Part shown: piece by piece, positions 1-10,531 of the stretch
Position numbering within the stretch: the first letter of the stretch is position 1
Layout: each line of letters starts with the position of its first letter
Source: a virus
Strand: one strand, 5' to 3'
Length of the DNA stretch: 45,258 nt
Virus record (IMG/VR): IMGVR_UViG_3300017708_000989
Location: 1-45,258 of that record
The notes under the pieces: model-generated
What the model was told of the DNA's origin: nothing
The model's input: only the letters and a program-made list of their open reading frames with translations
The model's database searches: none
Made by a program: the position numbers and the translations under genes

Positions 1-3000
1 ACGAAAGCTGTAATGTTTCCTGTAGCTGTAATTGCCCCCGAAACTGCCCATGTTCCAGAATAACTTCCATTTAAACTTAGAGCAGGAGTTGTTGTTCCAC
101 TTGATACACTTATACCATTTGATGTGGTTACATTTGTAACTGTACCTGTATTTGCTGTTGCACCTGCAGTTATACCATTTAGTTTATTAAATAAAGCGGT
201 TGTAAAGTTCTTTTGTGTTAATCCATTATCACCAACACCTGGTACAGTTGGATAATTTGGTGTTTGGAATGATCCGTCTGCTCTTAAAAATCCAGTAGTT
301 CCTCCAGGGAATCCAGATAGAGCAGTAATAGTAAAACTTGAACTTGAATATGTTGTATTTGTAGCATTAATGTTAATAGTATTTCCGACCCTTGTTACTG
401 AAGCCGAACCACTATCTGTAAAACTTAATGTTTGCCCATTGCTTACAGTACCAGTTCCAGCTGTATCTTCTGCCGAAACTAGGAATGCATAATTATTCGC
501 ACTTGCTGATATACCATCTAGTTTGGTCTTTAATGCAGTTGTAAAGTTCTTTTGTGATAATCCTCCATCACCAACACTGTATCTTGTGTCTACAGTCTTA
601 ATTGTAACTTTGTTATTTGAAACTACGGTTTCAACGTTATTAGCACTTGCAGCTTCTCCATTTCCACCTGTTGCTGTAGATCCTTTACCTTCTATATCAA
701 ATGTTTCTCCAGAAGATATAGTGTTGGCTGATCCACTATCACCTGCAATATTAAATGAATAGTTATTTGCGTCTGTTGCACCTGAATATCCAAGACTAGC
801 TAAAGTGATTGCATTGCTATTAGATATAGAAGTAACATGACCTCGAGCATCTACTGTAATAGCTGGAACTGTGTGTTGTGCTCCATAACTACCAGCACTT
901 GCTCCTGAGTTATCATGTTGGATTGTAATTGTATCACCAGATCCAGATGTAGATAAATCATTTCCAGCTGTTATTGTAACCGTATCATTGTTGGAACTAG
1001 CTGCAATATTACCTGAATCGGTATTAAATGTTTTATAGAATGTCTGTGATGAACCTTTATCTGTGTTTATAACACTAATATCAATATCATTACCACTTAA
1101 AGCACCAGTTATATTAATACCAGAACCATCTGTAAAGTGTAACCTTCTAGATGAACTTAGATCTATATTAGATCCAGTATCAACTGCTACACTTGGTGTT
1201 CCTAAAGTAGCTTCACTTAATATTAATGAACCATCTGCTTCCCATCTATCTGTTGCAAAGTTATATACAATAGAATGTGAACCAGTTACGTTTGATGCAT
1301 TGTTCGAGTGCGTGCCTACGCCCGAGAAGCTTCTTGTTTCTAAACCAAAACCACCTGTAGTTGGTTCTGTATTTGAAGCTCCCATTAATACTAATGTATC
1401 ATCTATTTCTAATGTAGATGTATTAATAGTTGTTTGTGTTCCGTTAACATCTAAGTTACCAGTAATTGTTAAGTTACCACCAACTGTTACGTTATTTGGT
1501 AATCCAACTGTAACTGTTCCTGCATTTTCTACTATATCTACTTCACCTGAAGTACCAGCAAATGTTAATGTTCCACCTAATGCGACCGGACTTGTGTTTG
1601 AACCATCGCTAACTGTAATACTTGAATTAGCTAATTTAGCATTAGCAATACTACCAGCTAGTTTATCATTAGATATAGAACCTGCTAACATGCTATTTTC
1701 TACTGAACCAGCTTGAATAGTTGCTGTTAATGTAGCATCTGTTAAATTAGTTAATGTTGCTGTTCCACCTAAATCTCCAGCTAATGTAATAGTTGGATCT
1801 GCTGATAAAGCAAAGTCAAAGTTTTGAGCTGTTGCATCCCATGTTACATCAATACCTGTTTCAGTATTATTTGAAACTAATTCTTTAGCATTATAGAATG
1901 TAACTATATCTGCAGTGTTTGAAGCATTAGAATCATCTAATCCTTGTAGCTGCCATGCTCTTGCTTCTTTGTTTCCAGTGACTTGAGTTTCATTAAATTG
2001 TATTCTTACATCTTTACCTGAACCAACTCTTCGACCTTCTAGACCAAATTGGTTAACAGCTGCTGAGCTATCGTTGGCTGTAAGTGTTAAGAATGCTGTA
2101 TCAAATGTTAATTCACCACCACCGGATCCAACCAATAAAGAACCTTGTCTTATATCTAAAGTAGAACCTGATGGGAATGAAAATGTTTTAGCATTACTAA
2201 AATTAATATTACCATTAATGGTTTGTGTTGTGCCTTTTGTTAGCATCAATCTAGCATCTACGTCAGTATGTAATTCTGCGATTGCAGTACTTACTGTCGA
2301 TGCTGTAGTTCCAAATGCTCCTGCTGTAATTGTACCAAGTTTGGTATTAATTGTAGCTATGTCTGTATCATTAGAAACTATTTCTGTGTGTAGTTCATTA
2401 ACTGCACCTCTTAATGAAGTTGCTGATGTATCTAGAGAAGCTGTACCAATTTCTGTTTTTAAAGAGTTTGTAGCATTTACTAAGTCTGTTCTATTTGATA
2501 TACCAGAAGCTAATGAACCGATTGTACCAATATCATCTTGTACTTCGTTAATAGCATCAACTAAGTTTGTAGATATAATTTGTACTGCATCGTTTGCAGC
2601 TAATGGGGTATTAAATTCTATTAATCTTCCAAATGTTTGATCTTCATTTGTTATATCCCCGTGTTCAGAACCCGCAATAGTATCTGTTCCGCCATCAACT
2701 TTAATCTGTGTCGAAGCATTAAATGAACCAGTTGTAGTTTTTAATCTAAGTAATGTTGCTGAACAATCTAAAATTGTTCCCGAGAAAGTAGCACTAGCTA
2801 AGTTTGTGCCTTGATATGCAACTGCGCCTTCTTCAAAATCTGATACATCTGGGCCTCCAGTAAGTGTAACTGATCCAGCATGATTTGGTACGTGGAATCC
2901 AGTAGTAGATGTAACGTCTTGTGTATATTCTGTTGAACCAACTTTAACTCTAACTTCTGCTTTCTTATATGACTCTCCAACTAATCCTCTGATAGCTGAT

Positions 3001-3410
3001 CCTGCAATAGTGTGTGAACCTGCTGTTAATGTAGAACTAGAACTAAATGTTCCACTGGAGTTCTTTACAAGAATTTTAGTAGTAGAAGCACTTACGATAG
3101 TAGCAGAATATCCTCCACTCTGTGTAATTGCTGCGCCTGCTGCAAATCCTGATCCAACTGTTGGACTTCCAGTTAAAAGAATATAACCACCAGTATTATC
3201 AATTGTCTCGTCAGGTTTATATTCAAATCTTGTACTTGTAGGAGAAACTAAATAATCACCAGCTGAAGCTGTATGTGTAAAAATCTTATCAGCTATATCT
3301 GAATCTAGTAGTTTCTTATCTCCCAACCCAAAAGAAATCTCGTTAGACTTTTGTCTTAATTCCTCTATGGAACTTGATTTAAATATTCTGGTTTCGTTAT
3401 TTTCCGCCAT
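1..3410 (-). CDS. Large tail fibre / virion structural protein (C-terminus outside window)
   Basis: An open frame runs on the minus strand from ATG at 3410 to the window edge, giving 1136 residues without a stop. It is very rich in Thr, Ser, Asn, Gly and Ala, has no cysteine-rich or enzyme motif, and reads as repetitive beta-structure typical of phage fibres. A mid-protein segment with 'LDVNGTQTTINTSTLEIDD' (about residues 630-655) is the kind of repeat found in cyanophage and pelagiphage fibre proteins. Two in-frame copies of a QKNFTTAL-centred repeat lie near the visible end. The start codon overlaps the stop of the upstream small gene (TAATG), so translation is probably coupled. Position after the baseplate wedge genes fits a fibre attached to the baseplate. 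Host-receptor binding is inferred; no T4 gene number can be assigned. Confidence 0.8.
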   Translation of the reverse strand, partial: MAENNETRIFKSSSIEELRQKSNEISFGLGDKKLLDSDIADKIFTHTASAGDYLVSPTSTRFEYKPDETIDNTGGYILLTGSPTVGSGFAAGAAITQSGGYSATIVSASTTKILVKNSSGTFSSSSTLTAGSHTIAGSAIRGLVGESYKKAEVRVKVGSTEYTQDVTSTTGFHVPNHAGSVTLTGGPDVSDFEEGAVAYQGTNLASATFSGTILDCSATLLRLKTTTGSFNASTQIKVDGGTDTIAGSEHGDITNEDQTFGRLIEFNTPLAANDAVQIISTNLVDAINEVQDDIGTIGSLASGISNRTDLVNATNSLKTEIGTASLDTSATSLRGAVNELHTEIVSNDTDIATINTKLGTITAGAFGTTASTVSTAIAELHTDVDARLMLTKGTTQTINGNINFSNAKTFSFPSGSTLDIRQGSLLVGSGGGELTFDTAFLTLTANDSSAAVNQFGLEGRRVGSGKDVRIQFNETQVTGNKEARAWQLQGLDDSNASNTADIVTFYNAKELVSNNTETGIDVTWDATAQNFDFALSADPTITLAGDLGGTATLTNLTDATLTATIQAGSVENSMLAGSISNDKLAGSIANAKLANSSITVSDGSNTSPVALGGTLTFAGTSGEVDIVENAGTVTVGLPNNVTVGGNLTITGNLDVNGTQTTINTSTLEIDDTLVLMGASNTEPTTGGFGLETRSFSGVGTHSNNASNVTGSHSIVYNFATDRWEADGSLILSEATLGTPSVAVDTGSNIDLSSSRRLHFTDGSGINITGALSGNDIDISVINTDKGSSQTFYKTFNTDSGNIAASSNNDTVTITAGNDLSTSGSGDTITIQHDNSGASAGSYGAQHTVPAITVDARGHVTSISNSNAITLASLGYSGATDANNYSFNIAGDSGSANTISSGETFDIEGKGSTATGGNGEAASANNVETVVSNNKVTIKTVDTRYSVGDGGLSQKNFTTALKTKLDGISASANNYAFLVSAEDTAGTGTVSNGQTLSFTDSGSASVTRVGNTININATNTTYSSSSFTITALSGFPGGTTGFLRADGSFQTPNYPTVPGVGDNGLTQKNFTTALFNKLNGITAGATANTGTVTNVTTSNGISVSSGTTTPALSLNGSYSGTWAVSGAITATGNITAF
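172..577 (-). repeat. Two in-frame copies of a fibre repeat 113 codons apart
   Basis: Positions 172-238 and 511-577 encode near-identical segments on the minus strand (GDxGLxQKNFTTALxxKLxGI). They are offset by 339 bases, exactly 113 codons, so they are protein repeats rather than a nucleotide mobile element. They probably mark successive fibre modules and are possible crossover points for receptor-domain exchange. Confidence 0.7.
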
Positions 3411-3613
3411 TATTCTTTACCTAATTTTTTAACTAAAGCTTGTAATTCTTTAATATCATTTTTAATCTGTGTAAGTTCTTCATCTTTAGATTTCATAGCA
3501 CTAATTTGAGCTCTTCGATTTAATAGAGCAGATGTATTAGTATTTATAACTGCTTGAGAAGTAGTATCTTTAACTAAATCTGGATTGTCTTGAACTTTTT
3601 TCTTTCTTGGCAT
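3410..3613 (-). CDS. Small coiled-coil protein upstream of fibre
   Basis: 67 residues. The N-terminus is basic (MPRKKKVQ), followed by a charged heptad-like helix (KDEELTQIKNDIKELQALVKKLG) over the last 25 residues, which suggests a coiled coil. It lies between the DUF4815-like gene and the fibre and overlaps the fibre start by one base. I do not recognise a family. The position suggests a small structural or fibre-chaperone protein made with the fibre, but that is inference. Confidence 0.65.
   Translation of the reverse strand: MPRKKKVQDNPDLVKDTTSQAVINTNTSALLNRRAQISAMKSKDEELTQIKNDIKELQALVKKLGKE
3541..3548 (-). promoter_or_regulatory. Possible late promoter inside the small coiled-coil gene
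   Basis: A perfect TATAAATA lies on the minus strand, predicting a start near 3535 and a leader of about 125 bases before the fibre gene. It also encodes Val-Ile-Asn-Thr in the coiled-coil gene, so chance or codon constraint cannot be excluded. Confidence 0.4.
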
Positions 3614-3621
3614 AATTTATC

Positions 3622-6600
3622 CTATGTTGCTGCTATAGCCCTAAAGTCTTTTATTGTTGGTACAGTAGAAGTATTTGTAGATCTTAATACAATCTTAAAT
3701 TGCATTGAACCAAAGCTTACATTAGCTCCTAAAGGATCTATGTCATATTGTACTTCTTCAAATACAGATGGGTTATCATTAATTCCAATGGATGCAGTTG
3801 GTGTTGCTAAAGTAAAGGTTGTATCATTCATATCTGCTTGAGAACCTGATGTTAATACTCTAAAGTATAAATCTATGTTAGCAGCTGCTGGTCTATTAAC
3901 ATCCATAAAGACTGTTATAACATCTGCATCATCTGCTAATTCTACTGTTTTAGTAATATATCTAGCAAAGTTATTTCCACCTGTTGCTGCAGTTTCTGAA
4001 GCAGAACCGTTGTTGATTCTATTTTGAACAGTAACTACAGAAGATCTATTTAAATCTACTATTGGTGATACGTTAGTGCTACTTGTACTAAATGCACATC
4101 TTAATGAATAACCTTTATTATTACTTTGTAATGATTCGTTATCAGCATTAGCTATTAATCTTGGTGCTGCAAATATAACGTTTCTTCCTGGTAATATTTC
4201 GAATTCAGTTTGTGCTTGATATGGGGTTTCTGATCCAGATATAGATTTACCAGAATAAGTTGTAGCAAAGAATCTTAGCTGTGTATTTGGTAAAGTTAAA
4301 TTCTGAAGATAGTTATTCATAACATCCATGTGTCTATTTTCAGTAGATGTTACTGATGTTCCACCACCTGAACCAATACCTGCAGCACTGTTTGTTGATA
4401 CGTCTGAACCACCAGCTGTAAATGTATATGAATCCATATCTACAACTGTCACCGTTCTTTGTCCATTTATATTAGCAGCATCTATTCCATTAAATGTTGT
4501 AGCTCCTGCAAATGTGATTTTAGAACTATTATTAGGTAAACCATGGTTTGGATGATTCACTGTAATAACCCCAGAGTTTTGTGTAGTTGTAAATGGATTA
4601 CCTGGAAGTTTTCTAACTGGTAATACATCATTTACTAATGTCATTTCACCTGAAGTACTAAAGACTGCTGAGTTTAATTTAAACTTAAGATCTTTAGATT
4701 GTTCTGGAGTCCAAGTAGAAGCATTAGCAGAAGTAAAGAATACTCCGTTATAAGGCTGCTTAGTAATTCTGAATGTAGTATTTGTTACATCAAATTTACC
4801 CATTTCTGCAATCCAAACATTATAATCATCACATTGTGAAGTAAGTACGATGGCATATTCGTGGTCTTGTTCTAAATATACTGGATGATCGAATGCAAAG
4901 TTTGTTGCTGAAGCCGCTGTTGCTGATATATTAACTGAACCCGGTGCTAATACTTTATCTGCTCCTGGTACAATTCTTTGTGTTGGTGAACCATTTTCCA
5001 TTTCTCTGATTGTTAATCTAACTGGAATGTTTTCAGCATTTTTACTCTGGAAGAATATATCTACACTTGTTGTAAATGTTCCACCTTCTTCTGTAATTAG
5101 AATTGATTCTGCTATCGGATCAACCCATTCTACTTTTTCTGAAACGTCTGTTTCTACGATTGTTCTAGCATCATTTAATTCCTGAGTTGATAACTGAGGA
5201 ACTTTAGTTGATGTAATAGTTGATTGTTTAGATTCTAATAATCCTCTTGCTTGATATTGTGTTTCTGCAGAAGATGTTCCTGCTGAAATTGTATTAGTAG
5301 CAGAATCTGTTATTCTAAATTCTCTTGAACCTGTTTTAAATCTTAACGCTGAGTTGTTTGGTATAATGATTGAACCAGCTAAGTTACCACTTGCATCTGT
5401 TTCTAATGTACCTGATCCTGAATCTGGGTGAGATGTTACATCTTTATGGTCTACGATATTTGATCTTGTAGCAAATTCAACAAAAGCTTTTTCTTTTGCA
5501 TATGCAGTAACATCCGCTCCATCAAAGAAGACAAAATGTTTAGTAAGTGGTTTTAACATTGAAGCTGTAAAGAATATCTCTCTTGATCTCATGAAAGGTA
5601 TAAAGTTAATCTCTACCACTCTTTCACCTGATTCTCTTCTTACTGTATCAAAACTAACATCTCTTCTTATACCAGATCTTGCCTGATTAGAAGTTGTAGT
5701 GGTTGTGGTTGTTGTAGTCTCTTTAATGTTTTCACCGTTTGGTCCACCACCAGGAATACGTTCTCTTTGGAATGTTTCTTGTACGTCTTGTCCTGACCAG
5801 TTTGTTTCCCATTCGTTCCAAACTGTACCTAATATACCTTGCTCATCAGCCATTTTAATAAACTGATCATATTGAGATGTATCATCAATAAGAACAGATG
5901 GTCTTTGATCAACTTCTTTCCATTCATCTGAATCTGGAGAAAGTCTAACTACGCCATCCCACGAGAATACATTATATGGGTTAACATTTATAAAGGAACT
6001 TGCGTATGGTTGATCTATAATAGTTGTATTTGAAGCTATCGGTAAATGAGCTAAAGATGAGCTAACTACTACTGAACCTGAATCACCAGATTTTCTAATT
6101 AGGTTAACACTTCTTTCATCAAACTTAGGTCTAAGTAATCCATTATTTTTATCAATTGACACCTGGTAATCATTATTAACTGTATCACCAACACTGTGTC
6201 CACGGAATGGATCAACTAAGAATCCATTTTTAAATCTACTTAATCCAGCTGAATCTACTATATGAGCATCTGATGCACTTTGTTCTAATAAAGATAATGA
6301 AACATAATATTCTAAGTTTTTAATTCTTTTATCTAAACCACCTATATCTCTCATTGTATAACGTTTGTTATCAAGCATCTTAGGTTTAATATCGCTTAAA
6401 GAAAATACATATGGCTCTAGATGTAAATCATAAATTGCCATTGAATCATCTGGTGTTTCTGGTGCAGAAGGAATATCTCCTGGAACCCCTTTTTCAACTA
6501 AGAATTCACCTGATCTATTTACGTATAATTTATCAATACGTTTCATATAATAAGTTATATCAGAAGTTGATGTGTGGTTTGGATGTGGGGCAGAAGTTAA

Positions 6601-8910
6601 ATTAGATCCAGTAGATGTAAAGTTTGAACCATTATTATCTAATCTTGGTCTAAAATCTAAACAATCTCTAAGTTGTAATTCCCCATTTACTCCTGTGAAT
6701 GTTCCAATTGTATCATAATCAGCTGATGGATAAGAATCTACTGAGAAATATTTTCCTGAACCGTGTGTATAGTAATCAAATTTAACTACACATGTTCCAG
6801 TTGGGGTCGGGAATCCAGGTTTAAGAACTACTTTACCAATTCCATAGTAGTTATCTCTTTGTCCGTTATCTAATGTAAATCTTTCTGTGACATCAACATT
6901 GTTTCCATCTTTAATATCTACTATTCGAATAATATCTGCTTTAGCTAATCCTATTTCTCCTGAACCTACTGTATTAGATACTGTAGCATCATTTACTCTT
7001 GTCTTAGTAATAGCAGCTTCATTTCTTTGTACTGTTGCAATTAATTCTATAGATGTAGAAGCTGGAACACCTTGAACTGTTAATGATTGGTTACCTTGAG
7101 CTGAATATGTATAAGAACCAGATCCATCTAATTTCATAAATGAAGCACCGTTAGCAGCTATAATATTGTTTGTATTATCTACAAATGCATTTGGTGATGT
7201 AACTGTAAATGTAACATTTCCTGATCCATCTGAAGTAACTTTAAATCCTTGTTTTGTTCTAAAGATAGTATCATTATTTGGTAATTGTTTTATAGCATCA
7301 AATGGTAATTTATATACCAATGAACTAAGACCAGAATCAAATAATAATGCATCTGAATTAGCTCCTGGCTGTGGTGATGGACCGACTGAACCTGCTTTGT
7401 TAATTAAATCTGCTGTAAATGCTAGAGGTGAATCTGCTTGAGATACTGATCTTGTTGAGTTAAAAGTATTTCCACCTGTCATTGCTATATCAAAAAGATA
7501 TAATGCTGCATAACCTGTAGATCCAGCTCCAACTATTTCCATACCTCTTGCACGTGCTGTACCGATATTAGTTCCAGCTTGATTCTTTAAGAACATTTCT
7601 CCAAAGTTATTAATGTCTGGAAGACCAGCAACTGTATCTAATTTTAATCTAACATAGTTACCTAATCTAATTTGAGTTGTAGCATTGTTAACTGTATTTG
7701 TTGCGTCTGCGCCTCTTGGCTTTTCTACTTTAACATATTTTGTTGCAAGGTTTTCGTTTCTGAAACCTTTTACATAAGCTACTGATGGTTCTACACCAAC
7801 TGCTAATCTTGCTTGTCCGAATGTTGTACCAGCTGAATTACTTCCTGCATCTCCATCTGCTACGATTTGTGTATTTGTTTTATATCCAAAGTTAGATCCA
7901 GTATCTAAGTATTCTCTAATATTTAATTCGTATGGTGATACTGTGTAGTTTCCTGATTCTTCGAATGTTCTTCTTGCTAACCTTCTTCCTAAAGCAGCAT
8001 CATTATTTTTATCTGTCTTATCAAATTGTACTTTTCCTAATTCAACTGTAACTAATGGGATATAATCTGCTGTTGACCTAGACGCAATTGCTAATGGTTC
8101 TTTTATTAAAGTAGTTGAGATTTGATATCTGTTTGCGCCTGGTGCTGCAAAGTTTGGTGTTCCAGTAGCATTATCTACTAATGCTGAATGTCCTGATGTG
8201 TCTGAAGATACTAAATTTTCTGTGACTGATAAACCAATAATATAACTTGGAGTATTTGTATACTTATCTAATATTAAAGATCCTGCTTCTACATAAACAA
8301 AAGTACCAGCTATAAAGTAAACACCTTGTTCAATATTCACAATTGAACCTTTTCCTGTAGGTGTATCAGATGAAGCAACTAGCTCACCATATCTAACTGT
8401 ACCTGAAACAGTTGACGAATTGGAAACTATTTCCTCATCAGCTGCAAAGGTTTGTACTGTTCTACTTCCTGTTGCACCACCTGCATTTTCATATTTAATG
8501 TATAATGTATTTGGGTTTGATGCATCTGTTTTTGTTGCAAAGCCAATAACCTTAGCCGTGACTTGGTTACCAGTATTACCATATCCTGTGATTGTTGACC
8601 CTAAAAGATCAGAAAGATAATCATCACTATTTAAACTACCACCAACACTGTGTGTGAAAGAAGATTTTAATTTAATAAAATCATATTCTACATTAATACT
8701 AACCTTACCGCCTAATACTCTTGAACCATCTTTAAATGCGTATTGGCCGTATCGATCTATTTGTGCTTGTAAAGCAGTTTGTAATTGGGTAAGCTCTCTG
8801 GCTTGTACCGCATATCCAGGACGGAATAATACCCTATGATAATTTTTAGTTTCGTCGAAATCATCATAGTACGGTTGGATGTTATAGTTTCTAACTTTGC
8901 TTGTTGCCAT
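3622..8910 (-). CDS. Giant DUF4815-like virion structural protein
   Basis: 1762 residues, the largest gene in the window. The N-terminus (NYNIQPYYDDFDETKNYHRV, then PGYAVQARELTQLQTALQ) is the hallmark of the DUF4815-type structural protein of marine T4-like phages, where it sits beside the baseplate wedge genes. The middle holds a run of ten threonines (about 5690-5720) that looks like a flexible linker; the C-terminal half is beta-rich and Ser/Thr/Asn-rich. In T4 the place after gp8 is taken by gp9, gp10 and gp11, so this protein may replace their baseplate-periphery and fibre-attachment role; that is inference from order. A late promoter and an AGG ribosome site lie just upstream. Confidence 0.75.
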   Translation of the reverse strand: MATSKVRNYNIQPYYDDFDETKNYHRVLFRPGYAVQARELTQLQTALQAQIDRYGQYAFKDGSRVLGGKVSINVEYDFIKLKSSFTHSVGGSLNSDDYLSDLLGSTITGYGNTGNQVTAKVIGFATKTDASNPNTLYIKYENAGGATGSRTVQTFAADEEIVSNSSTVSGTVRYGELVASSDTPTGKGSIVNIEQGVYFIAGTFVYVEAGSLILDKYTNTPSYIIGLSVTENLVSSDTSGHSALVDNATGTPNFAAPGANRYQISTTLIKEPLAIASRSTADYIPLVTVELGKVQFDKTDKNNDAALGRRLARRTFEESGNYTVSPYELNIREYLDTGSNFGYKTNTQIVADGDAGSNSAGTTFGQARLAVGVEPSVAYVKGFRNENLATKYVKVEKPRGADATNTVNNATTQIRLGNYVRLKLDTVAGLPDINNFGEMFLKNQAGTNIGTARARGMEIVGAGSTGYAALYLFDIAMTGGNTFNSTRSVSQADSPLAFTADLINKAGSVGPSPQPGANSDALLFDSGLSSLVYKLPFDAIKQLPNNDTIFRTKQGFKVTSDGSGNVTFTVTSPNAFVDNTNNIIAANGASFMKLDGSGSYTYSAQGNQSLTVQGVPASTSIELIATVQRNEAAITKTRVNDATVSNTVGSGEIGLAKADIIRIVDIKDGNNVDVTERFTLDNGQRDNYYGIGKVVLKPGFPTPTGTCVVKFDYYTHGSGKYFSVDSYPSADYDTIGTFTGVNGELQLRDCLDFRPRLDNNGSNFTSTGSNLTSAPHPNHTSTSDITYYMKRIDKLYVNRSGEFLVEKGVPGDIPSAPETPDDSMAIYDLHLEPYVFSLSDIKPKMLDNKRYTMRDIGGLDKRIKNLEYYVSLSLLEQSASDAHIVDSAGLSRFKNGFLVDPFRGHSVGDTVNNDYQVSIDKNNGLLRPKFDERSVNLIRKSGDSGSVVVSSSLAHLPIASNTTIIDQPYASSFINVNPYNVFSWDGVVRLSPDSDEWKEVDQRPSVLIDDTSQYDQFIKMADEQGILGTVWNEWETNWSGQDVQETFQRERIPGGGPNGENIKETTTTTTTTTSNQARSGIRRDVSFDTVRRESGERVVEINFIPFMRSREIFFTASMLKPLTKHFVFFDGADVTAYAKEKAFVEFATRSNIVDHKDVTSHPDSGSGTLETDASGNLAGSIIIPNNSALRFKTGSREFRITDSATNTISAGTSSAETQYQARGLLESKQSTITSTKVPQLSTQELNDARTIVETDVSEKVEWVDPIAESILITEEGGTFTTSVDIFFQSKNAENIPVRLTIREMENGSPTQRIVPGADKVLAPGSVNISATAASATNFAFDHPVYLEQDHEYAIVLTSQCDDYNVWIAEMGKFDVTNTTFRITKQPYNGVFFTSANASTWTPEQSKDLKFKLNSAVFSTSGEMTLVNDVLPVRKLPGNPFTTTQNSGVITVNHPNHGLPNNSSKITFAGATTFNGIDAANINGQRTVTVVDMDSYTFTAGGSDVSTNSAAGIGSGGGTSVTSTENRHMDVMNNYLQNLTLPNTQLRFFATTYSGKSISGSETPYQAQTEFEILPGRNVIFAAPRLIANADNESLQSNNKGYSLRCAFSTSSTNVSPIVDLNRSSVVTVQNRINNGSASETAATGGNNFARYITKTVELADDADVITVFMDVNRPAAANIDLYFRVLTSGSQADMNDTTFTLATPTASIGINDNPSVFEEVQYDIDPLGANVSFGSMQFKIVLRSTNTSTVPTIKDFRAIAAT

Positions 8911-8924
8911 ATTTTTTACCTATT

Positions 8925-8937
8925 TCTAATATTTATA
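8925..8937 (-). promoter_or_regulatory. T4-type late promoter for the DUF4815-like gene
   Basis: A perfect TATAAATA lies at 8937-8930 on the minus strand, with a predicted start at about 8924. The short leader carries AATAGG before ATG 8910. The promoter lies in the 28-base gap after gp8. Confidence 0.7.
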
Positions 8938-8938
8938 A

Positions 8939-10519
8939 TTAGAATTCAATTATAACTTTTATATCTTCAATCTGTGTGGTTGATCTATTGATTGGGTTTC
9001 TATTCTCTAAGAATAGCATTTCTCCGGATCCTCTATTAACCTCACCGGATACGACTGCGTTTGAACTCTTTGTTGCAACCGCCGTGCTACTTGTTTGTCC
9101 AGTTACGGTTTCACTATTTTGGAAAACCCCATATCCTGTTTTACTATTTTGTGTGTAATAAATTTTAGTTCCATCTATTCTAACTACATAAGCTTGTGCA
9201 CCAGATGTTCCTCCAACTATTAATTCATCAACAGTAAAAGAAGCTGCAGAAGCTGCAAAATCTAAATAGTCCATAGCTTGAAGTGTTGATGCAGTAGAAA
9301 TAGTAGTACCACCAGCATTAGTTGGGTTTTTAATTAAAGAGATTTGTCTGAAATCATTTCCAGTTGTTAAGTCTGCGCCTGCTCCACCTGAACCAGATAA
9401 TTGTGTATTCACTCCTACGAAGAATCCACCTAGTTCTGATACTGGGTCTACACCATGACCATTTACTGGTGAGATTGTAGCATTAGCTACCGCTGAACCT
9501 GTAGAGAAACTTATATCTGCAAAAGTATAATCATCTCCTTTGTTAGCAAGAGTAATACTAGATACACTTTGTGTTGAACCAGAACCACTCATTGTAATAT
9601 TACTTGCTCCGACTGAAGCACCTGTACCATTACCAGTAATAGTCACTGTAGGTTTAGCAGAATAATCTCCACCACCTGCACTAACTTCGATTCTTTCTAT
9701 TCCACCTGCTCTTGCAACGTCTCTTGAAGCTTTTTGGTTTAAGTATTGTGCATAATCTCCTTCTGATAAAGCTGCTTCTGCTGCTGAATCTGAAGCATAT
9801 GCAAAGGTTAATATAACAGCATCTGAAATACTTTGTGCTGCTGAAAGAGTAAGCTTAGAACCTGCAATAGCCGAAACTGTTGGTGATCCGGAGATTCCTG
9901 TACCTGATACTGTCATTCCAGTATGTATTTTAGAATTAATTTCTGATAGAATAACTGTTGTGCTAGAAGAAACTGCCCCTGCTACTGTTCCTTGGCCACC
10001 AAGGGAAACGGTCTTGACTGGCATGTAAGAAGTAGTAAGAAATTTCTCTGAATCTGCAACTGTTAATGTATACATATATTTCCATGTATAACCATCTGAT
10101 TCTGCTGTTGGAGCAGTTAATGTTTGAGTTGGTTGAACAGTAGAAGCAGTTGCTGGTGCAATAATACACTTATAAACTTTAAATTCTGATGTAATTACAT
10201 AGAATGCTTTATCAAAGATTGCTCCATCGTTACTATCCCAAGCGTAATAAACTGTTCCAGTAGTCCAAGTATGTCTTGGAATGATGTGGGTAACATCAGT
10301 AGATGATATTTTTTGCATAGCCATAAACTGTGCTCTTGCTTCTCCTACATCATCTATATGATCGTTTGGGGTAAATGGTGTTGTATCAGTTGTATCTGAT
10401 GTTGTTAAAGACCATACATCTGGTTTACCAATAGCTACATATACACTATTTGCTCCTATATCTTCTTTAAAATTCTCAGCATTAACTGTTCTGAATTTTG
10501 ATGTGACTATTGCTGTCAT
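8939..10519 (-). CDS. 8: Baseplate wedge protein gp8
   Basis: 526 residues. Landmarks shared with T4 gp8 occur in order: TAIVTSKFRT at the N-terminus, HIIPRHTW, DGYTWKYMYTL (T4 DGYVWEYLF), FRQISLIKNP, and GEMLFLENRNPI followed by a C-terminal IKVIIEF. T4 gp8 has 334 residues. The extra length here is a Ser/Gly/Ala-rich beta insertion between the Trp-Lys-Tyr motif and the FRQIS motif. The protein joins gp6, gp7 and gp53 in the baseplate wedge. It has its own late promoter and an AGAGGA ribosome site. Confidence 0.93.
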   Translation of the reverse strand: MTAIVTSKFRTVNAENFKEDIGANSVYVAIGKPDVWSLTTSDTTDTTPFTPNDHIDDVGEARAQFMAMQKISSTDVTHIIPRHTWTTGTVYYAWDSNDGAIFDKAFYVITSEFKVYKCIIAPATASTVQPTQTLTAPTAESDGYTWKYMYTLTVADSEKFLTTSYMPVKTVSLGGQGTVAGAVSSSTTVILSEINSKIHTGMTVSGTGISGSPTVSAIAGSKLTLSAAQSISDAVILTFAYASDSAAEAALSEGDYAQYLNQKASRDVARAGGIERIEVSAGGGDYSAKPTVTITGNGTGASVGASNITMSGSGSTQSVSSITLANKGDDYTFADISFSTGSAVANATISPVNGHGVDPVSELGGFFVGVNTQLSGSGGAGADLTTGNDFRQISLIKNPTNAGGTTISTASTLQAMDYLDFAASAASFTVDELIVGGTSGAQAYVVRIDGTKIYYTQNSKTGYGVFQNSETVTGQTSSTAVATKSSNAVVSGEVNRGSGEMLFLENRNPINRSTTQIEDIKVIIEF

Positions 10520-10531
10520 TTTTCGTTTCCT

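Noticed and set aside
523-2640. Plus-strand open frames at 523-762, 1063-1716 and 2074-2640
   Set aside because: They are antisense to one continuous minus-strand fibre frame of over 1100 codons; their translations are the Pro/Val/Ile-rich composition typical of antisense shadows and they lack ribosome sites.
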